Of a stretch of DNA of 64,000 bases, positions 22,713 through 32,320 are shown piece after piece (position 1 is the stretch's first letter; each line of letters begins with the position of its first letter). This DNA is from Acetobacter nitrogenifigens DSM 23921 = NBRC 105050. GTDB taxonomy: Bacteria; Pseudomonadota; Alphaproteobacteria; Acetobacterales; Acetobacteraceae. A program made the translations under genes and the position numbers. The notes under the pieces were generated by a model. It made no database searches. It was given only the letters and a program-made list of their open reading frames with translations, and was not told where the DNA came from. The stretch lies in contig NZ_AUBI01000001.1 in assembly GCF_000429165.1 (NCBI RefSeq), positions 372,001 to 436,000 of the forward strand, in the 5' to 3' direction.

Positions 22713-23987
22713 ATGACGCAAGAAACGAACAAGCCCTCGGTTCTTCTGATCGTGAGCGGCGGTGTCGCCGCTTACAAGGCGCTCGAACTGATCAGGTTGC
22801 TAACGACCGCTGGCGTTAGAACGCGTTGCGTCGTGACCCGCGCCGCCGAGCAGTTCGTGACGCCTCTGGCCGTTCAGGCCCTGAGCGGCGAACCCGTTTA
22901 TCGCGACCTGTTCTCTCTTACCGACGAACAGGAAATGGGCCACATCGTCCTTTCCCGCTCCGCCGACCTTGTCGTCGTCGCCCCTGCGACCGCGCACATT
23001 CTCGCCCGCATGGCCCACGGTCTGGCTGACGATCTGGCGACGACGCTACTGCTGGCGACGGACACACCCGTCATGGCGGCGCCAGCGATGAACGTGCGCA
23101 TGTGGGACCACCCGGCGACTCGCGCCAATATCGAGACATTGCGGGCCAGAGGTGTGCAGATCGTTGGACCCGACGACGGCGAGATGGCCTGCGGCGAATA
23201 CGGACCCGGACGCCTGGTAGAACCTGCAACGATTCGCGACGCGATTCTGGCGGGTCTGCGCGCCGCGCCGAAAAAGATGCAGCTCCCCCCGCCTGACCAT
23301 CTCCCGCTGGTCGGGCGCAGAGCGATCATCACCGCCGGACCGACCCATGAGCCGATTGACCCGGTGCGCTTCCTTGGAAACCGCTCGTCGGGCCTGCAAG
23401 GATACGCCATCGCCGGGGCGCTCTCCCGACTTGGCGCCAATGTGACGCTTATCAGCGGCCCGACGTCTCTGGAATTCCCACGCGGCGTAAACGGCGCCCG
23501 CGTTGAGACCGCAGAAGAGATGCGCTCGGCGACACTCGCCGCCCTGCCTGCGGACATCGTCGTCTGCGCGGCGGCCGTCGCGGACTGGCGGGTCGATCAC
23601 GCAACGAACTCCAAGATCAAGAAACAGCCGGGACAGTCGCCACCCGTTCTGACTCTCGTCCCGAATCCCGACATTCTCGCAGAAATTTCAGCAGTTGGGC
23701 CGGAAAGACCTCGTCTCGTGATCGGTTTCGCGGCGGAGACGGACGACGTCGAGGAGAACGCCATCGCAAAGCGTGCGCGCAAAGGATGCGACTGGATCGT
23801 TGCGAATGACGTGTCGACCGGAACGAATGTCATGGGCGGCCCACAGAACCGTGCTATCCTGATCACTGAAGCGGGCGTCGAACGTTGGCCGCGGATGCCC
23901 AAGGACGAACTCGCATCTCGCCTCGCGGAACGGATCGCGGAGCAGTTCACCGACGATGCGCCTATTGCCGCCAAGAAGACGCCATGA
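22713..23987 (+). CDS. coaBC: Bifunctional phosphopantothenoylcysteine decarboxylase/phosphopantothenate-cysteine ligase
   Basis: 424 residues with an AGGGGG ribosome site ahead of the ATG. The CoaC half (1 to about 190) has the flavoprotein start [18 protein letters not shown], the [13 protein letters not shown] block and the lid [11 protein letters not shown] with the active-site Cys. The CoaB half (from about 200) starts [26 protein letters not shown], the usual CoaB signature, and continues with AAVADWR and KIKK. Together they make 4'-phosphopantetheine from phosphopantothenate, Cys and CTP in CoA synthesis. The neighbour dut is a frequent partner in bacteria. Confidence 0.96.
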   Translation: MTQETNKPSVLLIVSGGVAAYKALELIRLLTTAGVRTRCVVTRAAEQFVTPLAVQALSGEPVYRDLFSLTDEQEMGHIVLSRSADLVVVAPATAHILARMAHGLADDLATTLLLATDTPVMAAPAMNVRMWDHPATRANIETLRARGVQIVGPDDGEMACGEYGPGRLVEPATIRDAILAGLRAAPKKMQLPPPDHLPLVGRRAIITAGPTHEPIDPVRFLGNRSSGLQGYAIAGALSRLGANVTLISGPTSLEFPRGVNGARVETAEEMRSATLAALPADIVVCAAAVADWRVDHATNSKIKKQPGQSPPVLTLVPNPDILAEISAVGPERPRLVIGFAAETDDVEENAIAKRARKGCDWIVANDVSTGTNVMGGPQNRAILITEAGVERWPRMPKDELASRLAERIAEQFTDDAPIAAKKTP

Positions 23988-24051
23988 TCAGGAGTGCCAT
24001 GTTTCTCTCACATCCCGCACCCGCTCACTGGGCCGCCTTCCGGGGCGTTCG

Positions 24052-24507
24052 ATGACCGCGCCGTCGATCCGGGTGGATGTGAAGCGCCTTCCCCACGCCG
24101 AAGACCTTCCGCTCCCTTCCTACGCCACCGACGGCGCTGCCGGGATGGACCTTCTGGCCGCGGTCAGCGAACCCCTCATCGTGCCTCCCGGCGGGCGGGC
24201 GCTGGCGCCGACCGGATTACGCATCGCCCTCCCTCCCGGTTACGAGTTACAGCTTCGCCCCCGCTCGGGCCTCGCGCTGAAGCACGGGGTCACCCTGCCG
24301 AACTCGCCCGGCACGATCGACGAAGACTATCGCGGCGAAATCGGCGTCATCATCCTCAACACCGGCTCCGAACCGTTCACTGTGGAGCGCGGAATGCGCA
24401 TTGCTCAGGCCGTCGTCGCGCCCGTGCTTCGCGTGACGTGGAACGAGGTCGCAGAGCTTGACGCGACCGCGCGCGGCGTCGGAGGCTTCGGCAGCACCGG
24501 TCACTGA
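24052..24507 (+). CDS. dut: dUTP diphosphatase (dUTPase)
   Basis: 151 residues, typical for the trimeric enzyme. All five motifs are seen: AGMDLLAAV (I), RPRSGLALK (II), [20 protein letters not shown] (III), [12 protein letters not shown] (IV) and the C-terminal GVGGFGSTG (V). It converts dUTP to dUMP, which keeps uracil out of DNA and feeds thymidylate synthesis. The ATG at 24052 gives the standard N-terminus; the ORF stays open upstream but without similarity. It follows coaBC by about 65 bases. Confidence 0.96.
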   Translation: MTAPSIRVDVKRLPHAEDLPLPSYATDGAAGMDLLAAVSEPLIVPPGGRALAPTGLRIALPPGYELQLRPRSGLALKHGVTLPNSPGTIDEDYRGEIGVIILNTGSEPFTVERGMRIAQAVVAPVLRVTWNEVAELDATARGVGGFGSTGH

Positions 24508-24524
24508 TCATCTCCGGGGAGACC

Positions 24525-26279
24525 ATGACGTCAGGCGAGCCAGCTTTTCATCCCGGCCGGATCGCAGCTTTCCCGCGTTCCGCACGGGCGCTTGTCAAAT
24601 CGCTTCTGGCCGACCTCTCCGCACCGGTCTTTCTGGCGGGAATGGCCATCCTGACGGCGGTTTTCGCCACACGCTGGCTTCCCGTTCTCCCACAACCTCC
24701 GCGAGCGCTTAACCTCGCGGCGTGGGCCGCTCCATTGTCTGCCGCACTTACTGTGTCACGCATGGCGATGGCGCTGCTTCTCGCGTTGATCGTAACCGGA
24801 GTGTGCGCTCCGCTGGCTGCTTCGGGCGGCTGGAGCGGCACACTGCTTACGCGACTGACGCGCGCCGCCCGATCAGTTCCTGCACTTGGCCGGGCCGCGT
24901 TTCTAACGCCGCTATTCCTTGCGCTGTATTCCCGGAATGGCACCGGCGCGGAGTTCGCCTCCATTATCGCCACCGCGGGCTCCATTGCGCCTGACGCGGC
25001 GTTCGCAATGATCCTGGCGCTCCGTGGCGTACCTGCCGAGCTGGATCTGGCGGCGCGTGGGATTGGCTTGACCGCGTGGCAGCGCTTCTGGCGTCTCGAC
25101 GCGCCATGCGCAATTCCGTCTGTCTGCGACAGCCTTGCCGCGTCCCTGCCCGGCGCATGGTTCACACTGCTCTACGCGGAGAATCTGACCTGGGTTCAAG
25201 GAGGCGGATCCTTCCCCGGCATAGGATCCTACGTCGTCGCCGCAGCGACACACGCTGCGATCCAGCCGATCATTCTCGGCGGTGGGGTCATGCTTGTCGT
25301 GGCGCTCGCCTGCAATCGGCTCGGTCTGAAGCTCATGACGGCCTGGGCGGCGCGGTATCGTCTTGGCGACGTTGAGCGCGGTGACCCGATGCGTGATTCG
25401 GCTCTTTTCCGGGCGCTCCGATTATCGCCAGTCCTCCGACCTGCGACACGCGTAGCGACGAGCGCCGTGGAGTTCGTCGCCCGACTTCGGATTGGTGGAC
25501 GCCCCCGAGCGCAACATTTGAGCGAACCGCCAGCCACGGAAAACCGCGCAATCCCCGTTATATTGATTGCCGGAGGCGTTCTCGCGGCGCTGTACGGCGA
25601 CGCTCTGATCTCGAATCACCACCTATTCGGCGACTTTCTGCACATATGCTTTTTTGGACTATTAACGACGATACGTGTCCTCGCCTTGATTGCGCTTATC
25701 TCGCTCTTCTGGACGCCTGTCGGCGTATGGCTGGCGCGTCGCTCCGTAGCGAAACAGATTGTCGGCGTGTGCGCCATGTTTCCGGCCAACCTCCTTTACC
25801 CGCTTGTCGTCGGCGTAGCGATCTCCGCGCATGTGAATGCTGGATTCTGGCTGGCGGTGTTGCCCGCGCTTGGGGCGCAGTGGTTCTTTCTGACGCATAT
25901 TTTACGCGGCGTAGAAACATTTCCCGCCGACCTCTTGCGAGCGGCAACCGCGTTCAACGTTCGGGGTGGCCTATGGTGGCGTAAGGTGATGTTGCCAGGT
26001 CTTGCCCCGGCATGCCTCGGGGGCGTTATTGCCGCTGCTAACGCAGCCTGGAACGCCTCTATCGCGGCCGAACTTGTCAGATGGGGCGACCGCGACTTCG
26101 AACTCCTCGGAATAGGCGGCTACATCACACATGCCAGCGTGAACGGCGAAATGACAAACGTGGCGCTGGGCGTCGCCGCAATGACATTCTTCGCCAGCAG
26201 TTCGCGTCTCCTGATCTGGGCTCCGCTAACGAACGCGCTGAGGCGGCGCACCGGACGCGAACACGTCGTTTTACGATAG
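24525..26279 (+). CDS. ABC transporter double permease (two fused inner-membrane domains)
   Basis: 584 residues with about 12 membrane segments in two halves, each a BPD-type permease. The first half has an EAA-like loop LDLAARGIGLTAWQRFWRLDAP near residue 170-190, the second LRAATAFNVRGGLWWRKVMLPG near residue 470. Such fused permeases usually pair with an ATPase that carries an 'AAA-associated' C-terminal domain. Exactly such an ATPase is encoded at 29142-30524, but 2.9 kb away with unrelated genes between. No substrate-binding protein is nearby; the substrate is unknown (relatives are loosely called nitrate/sulfonate/taurine type). GGGGAG precedes the ATG; dut ends 17 bases upstream. Confidence 0.87.
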   Translation: MTSGEPAFHPGRIAAFPRSARALVKSLLADLSAPVFLAGMAILTAVFATRWLPVLPQPPRALNLAAWAAPLSAALTVSRMAMALLLALIVTGVCAPLAASGGWSGTLLTRLTRAARSVPALGRAAFLTPLFLALYSRNGTGAEFASIIATAGSIAPDAAFAMILALRGVPAELDLAARGIGLTAWQRFWRLDAPCAIPSVCDSLAASLPGAWFTLLYAENLTWVQGGGSFPGIGSYVVAAATHAAIQPIILGGGVMLVVALACNRLGLKLMTAWAARYRLGDVERGDPMRDSALFRALRLSPVLRPATRVATSAVEFVARLRIGGRPRAQHLSEPPATENRAIPVILIAGGVLAALYGDALISNHHLFGDFLHICFFGLLTTIRVLALIALISLFWTPVGVWLARRSVAKQIVGVCAMFPANLLYPLVVGVAISAHVNAGFWLAVLPALGAQWFFLTHILRGVETFPADLLRAATAFNVRGGLWWRKVMLPGLAPACLGGVIAAANAAWNASIAAELVRWGDRDFELLGIGGYITHASVNGEMTNVALGVAAMTFFASSSRLLIWAPLTNALRRRTGREHVVLR

Positions 26280-26621
26280 CTCTTGTTGAGCTGAGACCTG
26301 GAGCGTTATCCGGTTACACCGATCATCGCTCAAACCATACAGTCACATCTACATATTTTCCCGAAAAATAACGAAGATGTGCGACAAAGAAGAAGAATTA
26401 CACCACTCCCGCCTACGCAGTTAACCGATAACGCGCCCTATCCTCCGCAGGCTACCGCTCCGCGTTAAGGCGCGACACTCTCATAGAATGATGCACCTCA
26501 GCTTGATCTGCTGTCTTCCCGTTTACGAAACCGGATAGGTCGCCACACGTTGGTACACGTATCAGCCAGTGTGGCTGGGACGACATTCCAGTCCGTGCTG
26601 CTTCACATAAGGAGAGATACG
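26280..26621 (+). other. Intergenic region upstream of csbD
   Basis: About 340 bases, more AT-rich than the flanks. It should hold the csbD promoter, but I cannot point to one with confidence. No gene-like reading frame is seen. Confidence 0.3.
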
Positions 26622-26801
26622 ATGGGCGAACTTACTGACAAAGTTAAAGGAACCCTCAACAAAGCTGTGGGCTCCATTAAAGAAGAAGTTGGCAAGGCGA
26701 CCAACAATCCGGACCTTGAAGCAGAAGGGACCGCCCAGAAGATCGAGGGGCATGTCGACACGCTCAAGGGTACGGTAAAAGGTAAAATAAACGACCTATG
26801 A
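26622..26801 (+). CDS. CsbD family stress-response protein
   Basis: 59 residues, hydrophilic, starting MGELTDKVKGTLNKAVGSIKE and containing GTAQKIEGHVDTLKGTVKGK, which is the CsbD repeat-like helical pattern. The family includes B. subtilis CsbD and E. coli YjbJ, abundant general-stress proteins without known activity. A strong AAGGAGAG site lies at 26609-26616 before the ATG. A 10-bp hairpin follows the stop. It stands alone between the permease gene and an IS remnant. Confidence 0.88.
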   Translation: MGELTDKVKGTLNKAVGSIKEEVGKATNNPDLEAEGTAQKIEGHVDTLKGTVKGKINDL

Positions 26802-26827
26802 AGCCATTTTTTCTGCCAAGCGGACAT

Positions 26828-26856
26828 TCCTGAGACAGACCATGACTGTCTCAGGG
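26828..26856 (+). terminator. Hairpin after csbD
   Basis: CCTGAGACAG (26829-26838) pairs with CTGTCTCAGG (26846-26855) around a 7-base loop. No T-run follows, so it may stabilise the mRNA end as much as terminate. Confidence 0.5.
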
Positions 26857-27066
26857 ATATGTGTCCTAAGCAGAAACATGTGACTAATGCGCCTGCCAAG
26901 AGGGCGCCTTTGAAAACCCCTTGCAATCCGGTCGTGGGCAAGGGGTGAAACTCAATGGGCTTACCTATTGTTTTCGATGAATTATCGGGCGGATATTGAA
27001 CCGCTCAGGCCTGTTTTTCAAAGGCTAGCGCCTGTGCAAGCTCATTATCGACCCTACCGAGTGGGA

Positions 27067-27286
27067 TGCTCCCGCCATGGCATCAGGCACAGGATCGCCA
27101 GAAAAGGCATCAAAGGCAGCCCCCTACCGAAGAAAGCATCGCTGAGTCGTCGGGCAGACCTTCGCATGGATATCCCGTTTCCGGCGGCTCACAGCTCGCT
27201 ACGAACGAAAGGCAGATATCCACCTCGCCTTCACACTGATTGCGTGCTGTCTCATCTGCTCAGCAGCCCTTACAACATGGTTTTAG
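27067..27286 (+). pseudogene. IS5-family transposase C-terminal remnant
   Basis: Frame 1 reads SRHGIRHRIARKGIKG. After a shift of frame near 27,120-27,145, frame 2 reads KHR-stop-VVGQTFAWISRFRRLTARYERKADIHLAFTLIACCLICSAAL and ends at TAG 27284-27286. This matches the end of IS5-family DDE transposases, which have 'RG..PRIARRGI...RHRWVVERTFAW..RFRRL..RYERRADIH.AF..LAC.LIC'. The Trp codon of 'HRWVV' has become TGA. The N-terminal two thirds and the left end are absent. The final codons run into the palindromic block 27283-27402. Confidence 0.75.
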
Positions 27287-27402
27287 AGCATCATCCGATC
27301 AACCTGAATCGGCTGATCGGATAAAGAGGCTCGCCAAAACGACAAACCAGAGCCTTATCCGTGAACCAGTGTGAACTGATAAGGCTTTAAAGCGCGCTCT
27401 AA
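27283..27402. repeat. 120-bp palindromic block with nested inverted repeats
   Basis: Outer arms TTAGAGC (27283-27289) and GCTCTAA (27396-27402) enclose two hairpins: ATCCGATCA/TGATCGGAT (27293-27301 with 27314-27322) and AGCCTTATC/GATAAGGCT (27351-27359 with 27378-27386). Its left edge supplies the stop of the transposase remnant; its right edge supplies the TAG stop (27399-27401) of the M20 peptidase gene on the other strand. It could be an IS end, a MITE-like element or a strong bidirectional terminator. Confidence 0.55.
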
Positions 27403-28790
27403 TGCGAAAGCGCCGGGATTACGGACAGATAGTAATCCACCGCCGGAGCGATACTCGCAACTGGCGTCCGCTCGTTCAGGCCGTGACTGAAATCCTCAGA
27501 CTGTTTCAGGAACACAGGACTGGCGCCATAGCTCGGCACGCCGTTCTTGCGAAACCACATGCTGTCGCTCGCTCCCGCCGTCATGCTTGGGAAAACCGGT
27601 GTTCCAGGGTAAATTTTCTGAATACCCGCAGTCACCGCATCGACAAAATCAGGACGCATGGGCGACGCCGCCGTTTCGACAGATCCCGCGCTCACATCCT
27701 CGAAGTGAACTTGCGGATCCGCCGCGACCTGCTCCAGTTCGCGCATGATGGCAGCGCGCGCGTGGCCGGGGAAAATTCGACAGTTAATGTTTGCCGAGGC
27801 GTGTTGCGGCAGCGCGTTTAGCGCGTGGCCACCGTCGATCATCGTCACCACGCAGGTTGTCCCGATCTTGCCGATCAGAGCCGGATCAGCGCTCAGCGTC
27901 GCAATGGCTTTTGCATTAGCCGGGTCCTTCGCGAACGCGAGCATGGCCGCACCAGTGGCGCCGGGACGCAGCTTCGCCGCATTTTCGAAATAGCTGCGCG
28001 TCAGGTCGTTGAGTTCCGGCTTAAACTGGTATTTCTGGATGCGCAGCAAGGCTGCAGCAAGCCGGTCGATCGCATTATCCGCACGAGGCTCCGACGAATG
28101 GCCGCCGGGGTTCGAGACCGACATACGGAAATCCGCATAGGTCTTCTCTGCGCCCTGCCAGCTGAAATACTGCGGCTCGCCCGTCTTCTCGTCGAGAACC
28201 CCTGAACCGACGTCGATATTCAACACAAGATCTGCGTTGCGAAGGGCGTCTGCGACCATTTCGCTCGTCTTCATCGCCGTTTCCTCGTCCCCGGAAAACG
28301 CGAGAATGATCGTGCGACGCGGCTTGTACCCCTCGCGACGCAGTTCGATGACCGATGAGATCGCCAGCGCGCCGTCAAGCTTCATATCCGTCGCGCCGCG
28401 CCCGAACAGATAACCGCTCTCCACGATCGGCTTGAACGGGTCGCGTTTCCAGTCCGAAGGCTTCGCTTCGACCACGTCCATATGGCCGGAAATGACCAGC
28501 GGCTTCAGAGCCGGATCGGAGCCCGGCCAGCGCGCAATCAGATAAGCCGTGTTATCCACCGGCGTGATGACGACGTCGTCAGGCGAAAATCCGCCTTCGA
28601 TCAGAGTCCTCTTGTAGAGCTCAGCCACCTGCGGCGTCTGGTTTCCAGGCCCGGACACTGAACGCAGCGCTATCGACGCCTTTGCGAGGTCCAGCGACTG
28701 TTGCTCCGCCCGTGGGTGATGCGCAATTTCGGCTCGGGCAGCCTGAGGCGCCAGAACAGCCAGTACAAGCGCGAATGGAATCACCCGCAT
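27399..28790 (-). CDS. Exported M20/M28-type metallopeptidase (M20 family)
   Basis: 463 residues from the ATG at 28790, chosen because GAGGAGAAA lies just ahead and a signal peptide follows (RVIPFALVLAVLAPQAARAE). The M20 metal site blocks are clear: VISGHMDVVEA, FGRGATDMKLDGALA and FSGDEETAM. The dimerisation domain begins near GGHSSEPRADNAIDRLA. Near the C-terminus, PSMTAGASDSMWF resembles the last metal-binding region. Members hydrolyse peptides or acyl-amino acids; this one acts in the periplasm. It is a single gene; its stop codon is formed by the arm of a palindromic block. Confidence 0.9.
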   Translation of the reverse strand: MRVIPFALVLAVLAPQAARAEIAHHPRAEQQSLDLAKASIALRSVSGPGNQTPQVAELYKRTLIEGGFSPDDVVITPVDNTAYLIARWPGSDPALKPLVISGHMDVVEAKPSDWKRDPFKPIVESGYLFGRGATDMKLDGALAISSVIELRREGYKPRRTIILAFSGDEETAMKTSEMVADALRNADLVLNIDVGSGVLDEKTGEPQYFSWQGAEKTYADFRMSVSNPGGHSSEPRADNAIDRLAAALLRIQKYQFKPELNDLTRSYFENAAKLRPGATGAAMLAFAKDPANAKAIATLSADPALIGKIGTTCVVTMIDGGHALNALPQHASANINCRIFPGHARAAIMRELEQVAADPQVHFEDVSAGSVETAASPMRPDFVDAVTAGIQKIYPGTPVFPSMTAGASDSMWFRKNGVPSYGASPVFLKQSEDFSHGLNERTPVASIAPAVDYYLSVIPALSH

Positions 28791-29141
28791 GATCGTTTCT
28801 CCTCGGTTCAAATCGAAAGCGGATCGTATGCATTCACCCGCCCGAGGGAAACCCACCTCGTTCTCGCCGCGCCCCTCGTTACGACGCGAACAGTCTTCCC
28901 AGACATGGCTAATAACCGCACCTGAGCCAAAAGTCGGAACACAGCAACGGGCCCTATCATGTCAGCGGACCATATGCCGTGCACGAGGAAGCGCCATTCG
29001 GACGCCATTTCAAACGGGACCGTTACACGGCTTCCCTGATCTGGCGTCGCGCAGTAGACTTCGCTTACGCTCTTGTGTTCCTCGCGCTCGCTGGCGTCGC
29101 GGATCGGAGAGCGCTTCTGTGGAGACCGGACGAACCCCGCG
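28791..29141. other. Divergent intergenic region between M20 peptidase and ABC ATPase genes
   Basis: About 350 bases that must carry promoters for both genes. I see no operator palindrome or RNA structure that I can defend. The ATPase frame is open from 29073 (GTG), so its N-terminus could be 23 residues longer. Confidence 0.3.
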
Positions 29142-30524
29142 ATGCCCAACGCGCCGAAGCGCCCCCTCTTTTCCGTCGCACACGAAACATCCCTCGCCGC
29201 TTCCGAGCGCGGGGAGGAAACGTTGATCCGGGTGGCGGGCGTCAAGCAGTCTTTCCATCAGGACGCCAACGCCGATTTTCTTGTCCTTGACGACGTCAGC
29301 ATGACCGTCCGCTCGGGAGAGGTTGTCGGCTTGCTGGGAAGATCAGGCTCCGGAAAATCCACGCTGCTACGGATCATGGCGGGGCTTGTCGCCCCCACAG
29401 CAGGAAGTGTTTTTTGGCACGACCAGCCTTTGCTCGGCCCGGTGCCCGGCATCGGCATTGTCTTTCAGTCCTACGCACTTTTTCCATGGCTGACCGTACA
29501 GGAGAATGTCGAACTCGGGCTCGCAGCCCATGCGCTCCCTCGCGCCGAGAAGGCTGCCCGCACAAGCGAGGTCATTGACCTGATGGGCCTGTCCGGTAAT
29601 GAGAACGCTTGGCCACGTGAACTGTCGGGCGACATGCTGCAACGCACCGGCCTCGCCCGCGCCCTGGCGGGGCGCCCTGATCTTTTGGTGATGGACGAAC
29701 CGTTTGCAGCGCTCGACGTGCTGACAGCAGAAAATCTGCGCACCGACCTGATGGAATTGTGGGACGAACGCAAGCTGCCGCTCAAAGCGATGATGATTGT
29801 CACCCACAGCATTGAAGAAGCAGTGCTGATGTGCGATCGCGTCCTTGTCTTCGCCGCCAATCCGGGGCGGATCGAGCATGAATTGCTGATCGACCTTCCA
29901 CACCCGCGCAACCGCGACGATCCGGCGTTCCGCGAACTCGTCGATCATATCTATTCTTTGATGACCCGTCGCACACCTGTCGTGTCCGAGGCGGACCTGA
30001 ATAAGGCGCGTCCCGCGTCACCTGGACCGACGCATATGCCCCTGCCCGCCGTCACGGTCGGCAGCATGCTTGGGCTGATAGAGGCTCTGGCCGCGCCGCC
30101 GTTGGGCGGCCACGCCGACCTGCCGCTTCTGGCGTCACGCGCTCAGCTGGAACTGGACGACCTCTTTCCTCTGGTGGAGACGCTGCAACTGCTCGGCCTT
30201 GCGGAACTTGAGGACGGCGACATTCTGTTGACCCACGAAGGCCAGCATTTCGCCGGAAGCGACGCCGACGAGCGCAAGGCGATCTTGCGCCATGCCTTCC
30301 TGAACGAAGCGCCCTTGATGAAATCAATTTGCGCAGCTCTGGACGAACGCCCCAACCATACCGTCAGCGTCACACGGTTTCGCGACGAATTGCAGGAAAG
30401 CATGTCGCCCGCATACGCCGCCCAGACGTTGCAAACCATTGTCCAATGGGCGCGGTATGCGGAGCTCTTTGATTTTGATGAAGAGGGGAATGAGTTTTTA
30501 CTGACGGAAAATACGCTTGGGTGA
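29142..30524 (+). CDS. ABC transporter ATPase with AAA-associated C-terminal domain
   Basis: 460 residues. Residues from about 27 to 270 form a NitT/TauT-type ABC ATPase: Walker A GRSGSGKST, Q-loop FQSYALFPW, Walker B LLVMDEPFAALD and the switch His in IVTHSIEEAV. The signature is LSGDMLQR, where LSGGMRQR is usual: the second Gly is Asp. The C-terminal 150 residues (LPAVTVGSMLGLIEAL to FDFDEEGNEFLL) are the AAA-associated domain that occurs with double permeases. Its natural partner is the permease at 24525-26279. The ATG at 29142 lacks a clear binding site. It may import a small anion or organic acid; the substrate is unknown. Confidence 0.87.
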   Translation: MPNAPKRPLFSVAHETSLAASERGEETLIRVAGVKQSFHQDANADFLVLDDVSMTVRSGEVVGLLGRSGSGKSTLLRIMAGLVAPTAGSVFWHDQPLLGPVPGIGIVFQSYALFPWLTVQENVELGLAAHALPRAEKAARTSEVIDLMGLSGNENAWPRELSGDMLQRTGLARALAGRPDLLVMDEPFAALDVLTAENLRTDLMELWDERKLPLKAMMIVTHSIEEAVLMCDRVLVFAANPGRIEHELLIDLPHPRNRDDPAFRELVDHIYSLMTRRTPVVSEADLNKARPASPGPTHMPLPAVTVGSMLGLIEALAAPPLGGHADLPLLASRAQLELDDLFPLVETLQLLGLAELEDGDILLTHEGQHFAGSDADERKAILRHAFLNEAPLMKSICAALDERPNHTVSVTRFRDELQESMSPAYAAQTLQTIVQWARYAELFDFDEEGNEFLLTENTLG

Positions 30525-30885
30525 TGTCCGCTTTGCCTACTCAAGAGAATTACCCTGAAATATTCATAGATTCTTGAAAATATTTCCCAGAAAATCCAAT
30601 CGAGCGTCAACTACGCGAAGGACGACATTCATCCGCACATAAGCATTTTGTCCGCTTGAAAAATCCTGAACAACGTTCGCAGCCATACGAATTATTAATT
30701 TTACAATAAAAATAACAAAAATATACAGAAAAAATCAACAAAAGGCTGAGAAAAGCAAAATCTGACGCAAATCACGAAGAGAACGATTTGTATCCATATA
30801 CTAGACTCAATGGAATTAAAAATAAAAATACAACCTTAATATATATTAAATTATGCCATTGAACACACAGTGAAGGGATTCTATT
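30525..30885 (+). other. AT-rich intergenic region before an MFS gene
   Basis: About 360 bases, strikingly AT-rich from 30,690 to 30,870 (runs such as AATATATATTAAATTAT) against GC-rich flanks. No gene is seen. It should contain the MFS promoter; low GC may mark recent insertion or a nucleoid-protein-bound promoter. Confidence 0.4.
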
Positions 30886-32058
30886 GTGACCTCGATGGCA
30901 AACCCTTCACCCAATTCAAATTTGGCGCGACGCTCCACACGTCTGGCCTTTCTTATCGCCGGCTTTGCTGGAGCAGCGTGGGCGCCGATTATTCCCTATG
31001 TAAAATTTCGATGCGGCTTGAATGACGCTCATCTCGGACTATTACTTCTGTGCCTCGGAATCGGCTCGATCATATTCATGCCAGTAGCTGGTAGCGTGGC
31101 AGGTCGCTACGGCTGTCGGCGGATCATCGCGGGCGCGACTTTGGCGATATGCTGCGCCCTCCCCGTGTTAGCGTCTTCTGGCTCGATACCCGTTCTTGCA
31201 ATTGCCCTGGTCGTATTCGGAGCCGGCGCCGGCTGCATCGATTGCGTAGTCAATGTGCAGGCCGTCATTGTTGAACGCGCGTCCAAACGAACGATGATGT
31301 CCGGCTTCCATGGCCTGTTCAGCGTGGGTGGTCTTCTGGGAGCCACAGGGGTCAGCGGCCTGTTAAGTTTGGGATTCTCTCCTGCAAATGCTTCCTTTTG
31401 CGTCATTTTCTTATTGCTTCTGAGCGGCGTCCTGACTCTGCCGGGGCTGCTGACAGGACACGCCAATGCTGGAGAGGACATGTCCTTTGCGCTACCGCAT
31501 GGCGTTGTACTCGCCATTGGCGTCATGTGTTTCGTCGTCTTCCTCACCGAGGGAGCAGCTATCGATTGGAGTGCTGTTTTTCTTGCGACGGAACGCCGAG
31601 TTGATGTGCGCTATACAGGATTGGGTTACGTTGCTTTTGCCTGCACAATGACTGTAGGGCGGTTACTGGGCGATCAACTTGTACGCCACGTTTCCGGCCG
31701 CTTACTGATCATTGGCGGTAGCCTGTTTGCCGCAACGGGAATGTTGCTCGTTGCAGCAGTTCCTGCATGGCAAATTACATTACTGGGTTACGCCTTTGTA
31801 GGCGCGGGATGCGCCAACGTTGTGCCCGTGCTTTATTCTGCCATTGGTCGCCAAAATTATATGCCGAAACATTTGGCCGTTTCCGCAATAACGGCCCTTG
31901 GTTACTCCGGCATTCTGACAGGCCCCGCAGGTCTTGGGTTTATCGCCCATTCGACCAGCCTCTCACTCGCCCTCGGGATTGTGAGTGGCCTATTGGCTGT
32001 CGTAGCCATCATGGGAATGCTGTTGCCACGCGTTCTGCTGAACGATACCGTCACTTGA
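30886..32058 (+). CDS. MFS transporter (YbjJ-like)
   Basis: 390 residues, 12 membrane segments. The start is the GTG at 30886: AAGGGA at 30873-30878 is 7 bases away, while the in-frame ATG at 30895 is too far. TM1-TM2 read FLIAGFAGAAWAPIIPYVKF and LGLLLLCLGIGSIIFMPVAG, followed by RYGCRR. The order and the FHGLFSVGGLLGA block resemble E. coli YbjJ and related Fuc/sugar-type MFS proteins of unknown substrate. Codon use looks slightly less GC-biased than neighbours. It seems monocistronic. Confidence 0.83.
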   Translation: MTSMANPSPNSNLARRSTRLAFLIAGFAGAAWAPIIPYVKFRCGLNDAHLGLLLLCLGIGSIIFMPVAGSVAGRYGCRRIIAGATLAICCALPVLASSGSIPVLAIALVVFGAGAGCIDCVVNVQAVIVERASKRTMMSGFHGLFSVGGLLGATGVSGLLSLGFSPANASFCVIFLLLLSGVLTLPGLLTGHANAGEDMSFALPHGVVLAIGVMCFVVFLTEGAAIDWSAVFLATERRVDVRYTGLGYVAFACTMTVGRLLGDQLVRHVSGRLLIIGGSLFAATGMLLVAAVPAWQITLLGYAFVGAGCANVVPVLYSAIGRQNYMPKHLAVSAITALGYSGILTGPAGLGFIAHSTSLSLALGIVSGLLAVVAIMGMLLPRVLLNDTVT

Positions 32059-32120
32059 TATCGATTTGTAAAAAGATAATTTAAAGACTTAAAAAACTTA
32101 GAGCCATTACCAGTGCGACA

Positions 32121-32161
32121 GAGCGTCCGTTAACACTCTCGGCCAGACCACCCGGACGCTC
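32121..32161 (+). terminator. Hairpin after the MFS gene
   Basis: GAGCGTCCG (32121-32129) pairs exactly with CGGACGCTC (32153-32161), with a 23-base loop. It lies 60 bases past the MFS stop and between two convergent genes. No T-run follows. Confidence 0.35.
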
Positions 32162-32320
32162 TACACACCAACTTTCCCGTCACCGGCGACTGACAATAAA
32201 TGCTCATGTTGCGATCAGCCAATTTGAGCAACGACCGCCAGCAGGAGGTCGAAAACATCTCGTATAGCTCGTAACAAGCAGCGAGACGTCGGTTAAAACC
32301 AAACGTCCCGCTGTGGCGCG

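Noticed and set aside
26968-27324. 118-codon plus-strand frame after csbD
   Set aside because: Only its middle matches an IS5 transposase; the rest of the homology continues in another frame, so it is a relic, not a gene.
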